NCBI GenBank assembly: GCA_963205315.1
Contig: CAUJIO010000073.1
Coordinates: forward strand, 1 to 48,358
Origin: Pseudomonadota bacterium
Lineage (GTDB): Bacteria; Pseudomonadota; Alphaproteobacteria; Rhizobiales; Aestuariivirgaceae
Reading direction: 5' to 3'
Length of the DNA: 48,358 nucleotides
Shown: positions 43,082 through 48,358 of the stretch, piece after piece
How the letters are laid out: each line of letters starts with the position of its first letter
Numbering within the stretch: the first letter of the stretch is position 1
Made by a program: the position numbers and the translations under genes
Notes under the pieces: model-generated
What the model was told of the DNA's origin: nothing
Database searches by the model: none
What the model saw: the letters and a program-made list of their open reading frames with translations, nothing else

Positions 43082-44065
43082 ATGGACTACACAAAGCTTG
43101 GCGCAACCGGACTCGACATATCGCGCCTGTGCCTGGGGTGCATGAGCTATGGTGTGCCCGAGCGCGGAACGCACGCCTGGACGCTCGGCGAGGAGCAGTC
43201 CCGGCCCTTCATCCGGCGCGCCATCGATCTCGGCATCAATGTCTTTGATACCGCCAACATCTATTCGGACGGCACCAGCGAAGAGATCGTCGGCCGGGCG
43301 CTGAAGGATTTTGCCCGCCGCGACGAGGTGGTGATTGCCACGAAAGTGCACGGCCGCATGCGTCCGGGGCCGAATGGCGCCGGCCTGTCACGCCGCGCCA
43401 TCATGACGGAGATCGACAACAGCCTGCGGCGGCTTGGAACCGATCATGTCGACCTCTACCAGATTCATCGATGGGATCACGAAACTCCCATCGCCGAGAC
43501 CATGGAGGCGCTGCACGATGTGGTGAAATCCGGCAAGGCCCGCTACATCGGCGCGTCCTCGATGTTTGCCTGGCAATTCGCCAAGGCCCAGCACGTGGCA
43601 GACCTGAATGGCTGGACGCGCTTTGTCTCAATGCAGAACCACCTCAACCTCCTCTATCGCGAGGAGGAGCGCGAAATGCTGCCGCTCTGCGCCGATCAGG
43701 GCATCGGTGTCATACCATGGAGTCCGCTGGCGCGTGGCCGGCTGACGCGGCCTGCAGGTGCTGCAGCGACAAGCCGGGCCGGTCTCGACAAGTATCAGGC
43801 CACACTCTACGCCGCGACCGAGGCGTCCGACCGCGCCGTCATCGATGCCGTCGAGAAGCTGGCCACCGCCCGCGGCGTTCCCATGGCCCAGGTCGCTCTC
43901 GCCTGGCTGCTGTGCAAGCCCGGTATCACTGCACCAATCATCGGCGCGACGAAGCCCGAACACCTCGACGACGCGATCGCTGCGCTAAGCATCAGGCTGG
44001 ATTCGGCCGAGATCGCGGCGCTGGAAGCGCCTTACGTGCCCCATGCGGTCGCAGGCCACGACTGA
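43082..44065 (+). CDS. Aldo/keto reductase
   Basis: A 327-residue (alpha/beta)8 NADPH-dependent oxidoreductase. The catalytic tetrad is Asp in FDTANIYS, Tyr in the same segment, Lys in IATKVHG and His in YQIHRWD. The SPLARGRLTRP stretch and GATKPEHLDDAI bind the cofactor. The subgroup resembles YajO/Tas-type and auxin-induced-like reductases, which act on small aldehydes or ketones. GGAGG lies 6 nt before ATG 43082; longer in-frame starts run into the EamA gene. It is convergent with mbfA, with a 2-nt gap. Confidence 0.92.
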   Translation: MDYTKLGATGLDISRLCLGCMSYGVPERGTHAWTLGEEQSRPFIRRAIDLGINVFDTANIYSDGTSEEIVGRALKDFARRDEVVIATKVHGRMRPGPNGAGLSRRAIMTEIDNSLRRLGTDHVDLYQIHRWDHETPIAETMEALHDVVKSGKARYIGASSMFAWQFAKAQHVADLNGWTRFVSMQNHLNLLYREEEREMLPLCADQGIGVIPWSPLARGRLTRPAGAAATSRAGLDKYQATLYAATEASDRAVIDAVEKLATARGVPMAQVALAWLLCKPGITAPIIGATKPEHLDDAIAALSIRLDSAEIAALEAPYVPHAVAGHD

Positions 44066-44067
44066 GC

Positions 44068-45024
44068 TCAGGCAGATCCGATCATGATACCGGTCAGGAA
44101 CACCAGGAAGCCACCCACGGCAATCTGGAAGGCCGCTTTGAGAAATGGCGTGTCCATGTATTTGTAGCGAATCCACGAGATCGCCCAGAGTTCGAAGAAC
44201 ACCACGATTGCGGCAATGATCGTCGCCGTCTGAAAGTCCGGAATGAGATAGGGCAAGGCGTGGCCGAGGCCACCTACGGCCGTCATGATGCCTGCGGCAG
44301 CGCCGCGAATCAGCGGGTGGCCGCGGCCCGTAAGCTTGCCGTCATCCGACAAGCCTTCGGCCAGGCCCATTGAAATGCCGGCGCCGACCGAGGCTGCCGT
44401 GCCGACGAGGAACGTTTCCCAGGTGTTGCCGGTGGCGAAGGCCGCGGCAAACAGCGGCGCCAGCGTCGAAACCGATCCGTCCATGAGACCGACAAGGCCA
44501 GGCTGGATCACCTGCAAAAGAAACAGCCGGCGCTTGGCCTCGCCCTCTTCGATCTTTGCATCTGCTGTCAGGTGCTGAAATCCGAGTTTCACCGCCAGGG
44601 ATTCGTGGCCCTTCTCGGCTTCCGCCAACTCGTTGAGCAGTTTCTTGACCTGCGGATCCTGACTGCGCTCGGCCGCCTGCTTGTAGAAGCGATAGTTTTC
44701 GAGTTCGATGACCTCGGCGCGCTGCCGCATCTCCTCGATGTTCATCTTGCCGATCGTCCAGGCCGGCTTGTGCTTGACGAAGCCATTGATATCGCTGCGC
44801 CGGATCAGTGGAATGAAATCGCCGAACTTCTTCTGGTAGAGGTCGGTCAGCCAGCGGCGGTGATCGTGTTCCTCTTCCGCCATCTCCATGAACACCTTGG
44901 CGGAGGCCGGATAGGTATCCATCAGCGAATGCGCAAAACCGGCATAGGCGCGGGCATCATCATCTTCGCTGGAAATGGCCAGGGCGAGGATTTCCTGTTC
45001 GGTGAGCTCAGAAAAGGTTTTCAA
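44068..45024 (-). CDS. mbfA: Membrane-bound ferritin-like iron exporter MbfA
   Basis: A 318-residue fusion. An N-terminal ferritin/rubrerythrin-like diiron domain (about 1-150) contains ISSEDDDARAYAGF and MEMAEEEHDHRRW, supplying Glu and His iron ligands, plus a second EKGHESLAVKLG helix. A VIT1/CCC1-type membrane domain follows (about 165-318) with LVGLMDGSVSTLAPLFA. MbfA exports iron and protects against peroxide in Bradyrhizobium and Agrobacterium, where Irr represses it under low iron. The start appears to be TTG 45024, as no ATG gives the complete ferritin domain. An Irr-like box is centred 40 nt upstream. Confidence 0.92.
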   Translation of the reverse strand: MKTFSELTEQEILALAISSEDDDARAYAGFAHSLMDTYPASAKVFMEMAEEEHDHRRWLTDLYQKKFGDFIPLIRRSDINGFVKHKPAWTIGKMNIEEMRQRAEVIELENYRFYKQAAERSQDPQVKKLLNELAEAEKGHESLAVKLGFQHLTADAKIEEGEAKRRLFLLQVIQPGLVGLMDGSVSTLAPLFAAAFATGNTWETFLVGTAASVGAGISMGLAEGLSDDGKLTGRGHPLIRGAAAGIMTAVGGLGHALPYLIPDFQTATIIAAIVVFFELWAISWIRYKYMDTPFLKAAFQIAVGGFLVFLTGIMIGSA

Positions 45025-45055
45025 GTCGGTTGGCCTGCGTTTCTACACGATTGTT

Positions 45056-45072
45056 CTTAGAATCATTCCAAT
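45056..45072 (-). promoter_or_regulatory. Irr/ICE-like iron box upstream of mbfA
   Basis: TTAGAA (45057-45062), a 3-nt spacer and TTCCAA (45066-45071) match the Irr iron control element core TTAGAA-N3-TTCTAA at 11 of 12 positions. It begins 32 nt upstream of the mbfA start. The consensus is recalled from rhizobial Irr studies; binding is not shown by sequence alone. Confidence 0.7.
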
Positions 45073-45156
45073 CTACGGTCCAGTGTTCTTGCGGGATCTC
45101 CACAACCCCGCTTTAACCCGAATGTTGCAGAATGCCCGGCAATCGGCACCGGGGAC

Positions 45157-46257
45157 ATGATGAGCACCACCTATGACAGTCTGACGCAGCAGGTCGCAGC
45201 TGTGGCCGGCTTCCGGCTGAAGCGGACGGCCCAGGCGATTCTGGCCGGGTTCAGGTCACATGCTTCGCTCTACAGCCTCGTGCTCGCCACCTATGCCATC
45301 GCCCTGCTGCAGAGCATCTGGCTCGGCGTGCCCTTGTCACTAGGGCTGGTCGAGATCGTCAGCGGCACCACGTTCATCTTTCTGTTCCTGATCATCGGCC
45401 TCTGGCTGGCGGGCGACCTCGTCCGGATGTGGTGGACAGGTTACGCCGGTAGCCCGGCGCAAGCGCTGCGTGTCCGTCTTCTCGATGACATCCTGGCACC
45501 GTCACGCGTTGCCAACACGGTTCATGCCTTCATGGCCAATGGCGTATTCTTCGTTGGCTTCATGACCATCAAGAAGAACATCCCGATCGCGATCCCATTC
45601 GGCTGGGATGAAAGCCTCATGCAACTCGACAGAGCCATGCATTTCGGCCTGTTGCCGCATGAATTCCTGGCGCCGTTGTTCGGCAGCCCGCTGGCAATCT
45701 TTCTGGTGAACGTGAACTACAATGTGTGGTTCCTCGTGCTCACCGCCTTTTTCTTCTGGCAAGGCTTCCGCCGCCACGACACGGCACTGCGCCAGCAATA
45801 TCTGCTGGCCTACCTAATGACCTGGCTGGTGGGCACCTGCATCGCTGGCACCCTGCTCTCCTCCGCGGGCCCCTGCTTCTACGGCTTCATCGTCGATGGT
45901 CCGAATCCCTATTCCGCGCTGATGGAGCAACTCAAGCAGGCCAATGACATCTATCCGGTCTGGGCGGTGCCGACGCAGGCGACCCTCTGGCAGAGTCACC
46001 TTGCCGGCCATGGCGACATCGAAGGCGTCTCGGCCATGCCCTCCATGCACGTCGGCACGACCATCCTCTTCATTCTCTGCGCCATGCGTAGCGGCCATCG
46101 CTGGCTGGTGTGGTTCAGCGCGATTTTTGCATTCAGTATCTTCATTGGCTCGATCGTTCTCGGCTGGCACTATGCGGTAGATGGCTATGCAGGAGCGCTG
46201 ATTGCGCTGGCCTGCTGGAAACTCTCCGGCTGGTGGCTGAAGCGGGTGCCGGCATGA
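45157..46257 (+). CDS. PAP2-superfamily membrane phosphatase/transferase (first copy)
   Basis: A 366-residue protein with about six membrane helices. The phosphatase motifs are AMPSMHVGTTI near 292-302 (catalytic His) and GWHYAVDGYAGA near 335-346, with a basic KKNIPIAIPFGWD loop upstream. This pattern fits the PAP2_3 branch, related to inositolphosphotransferases such as Aur1, rather than the classical PAP2 lipid phosphatases. The substrate is probably a phospholipid or polyprenyl phosphate. Start ATG 45157 (or 45160) has GGGGA nearby. It overlaps the next paralogue by 4 nt. Confidence 0.88.
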   Translation: MMSTTYDSLTQQVAAVAGFRLKRTAQAILAGFRSHASLYSLVLATYAIALLQSIWLGVPLSLGLVEIVSGTTFIFLFLIIGLWLAGDLVRMWWTGYAGSPAQALRVRLLDDILAPSRVANTVHAFMANGVFFVGFMTIKKNIPIAIPFGWDESLMQLDRAMHFGLLPHEFLAPLFGSPLAIFLVNVNYNVWFLVLTAFFFWQGFRRHDTALRQQYLLAYLMTWLVGTCIAGTLLSSAGPCFYGFIVDGPNPYSALMEQLKQANDIYPVWAVPTQATLWQSHLAGHGDIEGVSAMPSMHVGTTILFILCAMRSGHRWLVWFSAIFAFSIFIGSIVLGWHYAVDGYAGALIALACWKLSGWWLKRVPA

Positions 46258-47354
46258 CCAGCATCGCATCTCGCCACAGCAGGATGACTCAGATCCGAGC
46301 CACACTCCGCGAAGGCCTGCGATCACACGCGCTGCTTTATGCCTTCGCGCTTTGCGTGCTAACGGCCGCGGTGCTGGAATCGCAACTGCTGGGCATCCCC
46401 CTCGACCTGCAGATGGTGATGATTTTCTCCGGCCCAGTGCTGCTGGTGCTGGTCATCATGATGATCATCGGTCTTGGCATGGAAACTGTGCGCCTCGCCC
46501 GCATCGGTCATCAGGGCAGTCTCACGGCAGCTCTCGGCCTCAAGCTGCGCGACGATTATTTCACCCCGATGCGCATTTCCAACGGCCTCCACGCCGTCGT
46601 CTTCATGACGCTCTACATGGTGGGATACACATTCATCAAGCGCGCCATCCCGCTCGCGATCCCCTTCCAATGGGACGGCCGCTTCATGGAACTCGACAAG
46701 GCGCTGCATTTCGGCACGCATCCTTATGAGCTTCTGGCGCCGCTGCTGAATCACTCGTGGATCACGTTTCTGCTCAACGTGAACTACAATGGCTGGTTTT
46801 TCGTCATGTTCACCTGCTGGTTCTGGCAAGGTTTCGCCAGCACTGACAACGCGTTACGCCAGCGCTTCCTGTTGGGCTTCACGCTCACCTGGTTCCTCGG
46901 CACCTGCGTGCTGGGAACGATATTCTCGTCCGTTGGCCCCTGCTTCTATGGGAGGTTGACGGGTGGTGCCGATCCGTACGTGCCGCTGATGGCCTGGTTG
47001 AATCACGCCAACACCGAGTACCCGATCTGGTCGCTCAATGTCATGGACGAGTTGTGGCGGAATTATCAGACCGGCACCGGCGTCGTGAACGGCATCTCGG
47101 CAATGCCGTCGATGCATGTCGGCACCTCCGTGCTCTTCGCATTGCTTGGCTTCGCCTCGGGCAAGCGCTGGGCAGGCTATCTGCTCTCGGCCTTCGCCTT
47201 CCTGATCTTCGTGGGCTCCATCCACCTCGGCTGGCACTACGCCATCGATGGCTATGCGGGCGCCGCCGTCGCCCTCTTCGGCTGGTGGGCGGCAGGGCGG
47301 CTGGTAACGTGGGATCGCAACGCGTGGGGCTTATCGGCCCACGCTCGCGCCTGA
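46254..47354 (+). CDS. PAP2-superfamily membrane phosphatase/transferase (second copy)
   Basis: A 366-residue paralogue of the previous gene, the same length and with the same motif order: KRAIPLAIPFQWDGRFMELD, FLLNVNYNGWFF, AMPSMHVGTSV near 282 and GWHYAIDGYAGA near 325. An N-terminal extension of about 20 residues differs. The start ATG overlaps the upstream TGA (ATGA), so the two are co-translated, suggesting a tandem duplication with divergent specificity or a heterodimer. It converges on the secreted hypothetical gene (2-nt gap). Confidence 0.88.
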   Translation: MTSIASRHSRMTQIRATLREGLRSHALLYAFALCVLTAAVLESQLLGIPLDLQMVMIFSGPVLLVLVIMMIIGLGMETVRLARIGHQGSLTAALGLKLRDDYFTPMRISNGLHAVVFMTLYMVGYTFIKRAIPLAIPFQWDGRFMELDKALHFGTHPYELLAPLLNHSWITFLLNVNYNGWFFVMFTCWFWQGFASTDNALRQRFLLGFTLTWFLGTCVLGTIFSSVGPCFYGRLTGGADPYVPLMAWLNHANTEYPIWSLNVMDELWRNYQTGTGVVNGISAMPSMHVGTSVLFALLGFASGKRWAGYLLSAFAFLIFVGSIHLGWHYAIDGYAGAAVALFGWWAAGRLVTWDRNAWGLSAHARA

Positions 47355-47356
47355 TC

Positions 47357-47905
47357 TCAGCGTTTCAGTCCGCAGGCCGTCTCGAAGGCGCGCAGTTCCT
47401 TGTCGTCAAATACGCTCACATACTCGCCATAGCCGCCTGAGAGGGCGAGGAGCATATCGTCGCCTGTCGCGATCAGCCCTTTCCACACCACATCGCCATG
47501 GGTGATGGTCGTGCTGGTCCCTTCGGCGAGGAGTGAGATCTTGTCGGTGATCGGCACGAAGGTCACGGCCTTGTCGATCTTCTTCTTTCCGGCCTTGAAC
47601 GTGAGGCGCCAGCCGCCATCGGACCGCCGCAGCGTGCTCCCATCCTGGCCTTCGGCATCGGCGCGCGTAATGGGCATCAGAACGTCAACCAGCTTGTCGG
47701 TCTTGCGGCAGGTCAGACGGGTGAGAATATAGGATTCGCTGACCAGAAGCCCGTCGACGCCGATCTTGAGATCGTAGACGGCACCTGTTTGCGTCGGCGT
47801 CACCGTGACGGAGACATCTTCCTGTTCCTGTGCGGCGAGCGATGGGCACAGCAACGAGAGCGCGAGCGCAACGGCCAGCGGTCTGGATGCAAAACCCACG
47901 ATCAC
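47357..47905 (-). CDS. Secreted protein of unknown function
   Basis: A 182-residue protein with a Sec signal peptide (PLAVALALSLLCPSLAAQEQ). The mature part is predicted mostly beta and includes two cysteines (TCRKTD and TACGLK) that could form a disulphide. I do not recognise the family. The start is GTG 47905, immediately next to the lepA stop; GTG 47899 is an alternative. It lies directly downstream of lepA on the same strand and may be translationally coupled. Confidence 0.6.
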   Translation of the reverse strand: MIVGFASRPLAVALALSLLCPSLAAQEQEDVSVTVTPTQTGAVYDLKIGVDGLLVSESYILTRLTCRKTDKLVDVLMPITRADAEGQDGSTLRRSDGGWRLTFKAGKKKIDKAVTFVPITDKISLLAEGTSTTITHGDVVWKGLIATGDDMLLALSGGYGEYVSVFDDKELRAFETACGLKR

Positions 47906-48358
47906 CTAGTTCTCGTCCATCTTCAGCGCCGAGATGAAGGCTTCCTGCGGGATTTCGACCTTGCCGAACTGCCGCATCTTCTTCTTGCCTTCCTTCTGCT
48001 TGTCCAGAAGCTTGCGCTTGCGGCTGATGTCGCCGCCGTAGCACTTGGCCGTCACGTCCTTGCGCATGGCCGAGAGCGTCTCGCGCGCCACGATCTTGCC
48101 GCCGATCGCCGCTTGGATCGGGATCTGGAACATGTGGCGCGGAATCAGCTCCTTCAGCTTCTCGCACATCACGCGGCCGCGCTGTTCGGCGCGGCCCTTG
48201 TGCACCACCATGGCCAGCGCATCGACCGGCTCGGCATTGACGAGAATCTGCAGGCGCACAAGATCGCCCTCCTCGTAGCCGATCATCTTGTAGTCGAACG
48301 AGGCATAGCCGCGCGACACCGACTTCAGCCGGTCGTAGAAATCGAACACCACCTCGTT
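47906..48358 (-). CDS. lepA: Elongation factor 4 (LepA), C-terminal part
   Basis: The reading frame enters from the right edge and runs 151 codons to the TAG stop. It contains [59 protein letters not shown] and [20 protein letters not shown], together the domain V and LepA-specific C-terminal domain. LepA is a ribosomal GTPase that promotes back-translocation or initiation-complex assembly. The GTPase domain lies outside the window. Confidence 0.97.
   Translation of the reverse strand, partial: NEVVFDFYDRLKSVSRGYASFDYKMIGYEEGDLVRLQILVNAEPVDALAMVVHKGRAEQRGRVMCEKLKELIPRHMFQIPIQAAIGGKIVARETLSAMRKDVTAKCYGGDISRKRKLLDKQKEGKKKMRQFGKVEIPQEAFISALKMDEN

Overview
The window is a GC-rich chromosomal segment of an alphaproteobacterium, most likely of the order Hyphomicrobiales (Rhizobiales). 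Evidence for this is a PodJ-type polarity protein with the characteristic N-terminus, a CycM-type membrane-anchored cytochrome c, an MbfA ferritin-like/VIT1 iron exporter preceded by an Irr/ICE-like box, and a complete-looking tad/cpa pilus locus. The genus cannot be told from the sequence. Coding density is high: neighbours often overlap by 1-13 nt, and several genes appear to use TTG starts. I see no tRNA, rRNA, CRISPR array, transposase or phage gene.

Layout. 1-2.3 kb: the first codons of a class I lysyl-tRNA synthetase (minus), an APC permease and an exported dienelactone-hydrolase-like protein. 2.3-5.7 kb: a DinG/XPD-type Fe-S helicase and a TerB-like protein, followed by a palindromic mosaic repeat. 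5.8-6.2 kb: a gene-free stretch with a near-consensus sigma70 promoter reading into strongly structured sequence, a candidate non-coding RNA. 6.2-11.2 kb: a MATE exporter, the Lhr-like helicase/PdeM phosphoesterase pair of the 'ligase-associated' DNA repair group, and a DUF3429 membrane protein. 11.2-14.6 kb: the large PodJ-like protein. 15-18.6 kb: a MerR regulator, nudC, kdsB-pheA and cycM.

18.7-27.2 kb: a peptide ABC importer of the YejABEF type with two tandem solute-binding proteins and a translationally coupled GhrA-type reductase. 27.2-29.8 kb: an M17 aminopeptidase, a MarR regulator and an NlpC/P60 peptidase in one run. 30-42 kb: the tad locus. TadD (plus) lies at one end; eight genes on the minus strand follow (tadC, tadB, cpaF, cpaE, cpaD, cpaC, cpaB, cpaA in coordinate order, transcribed in reverse), then the Flp pilin. 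On the plus strand are a stand-alone secretin-N-domain protein and two TadE-like pseudopilins. Together these supply pilin, prepilin peptidase, outer-membrane secretin and lipoproteins, the localisation ATPase, the motor ATPase and the inner-membrane platform.

42-48.4 kb: an EamA transporter, an aldo/keto reductase, mbfA with its iron box, two tandem PAP2 membrane phosphatases, a secreted hypothetical protein and the C-terminal part of lepA.

The most interesting items are the candidate structured RNA at about 5870-6150, the Irr-like box before mbfA, the helicase/PdeM pair lacking adjacent ligase and nuclease, and the stand-alone secretin N-domain gene in the tad locus.
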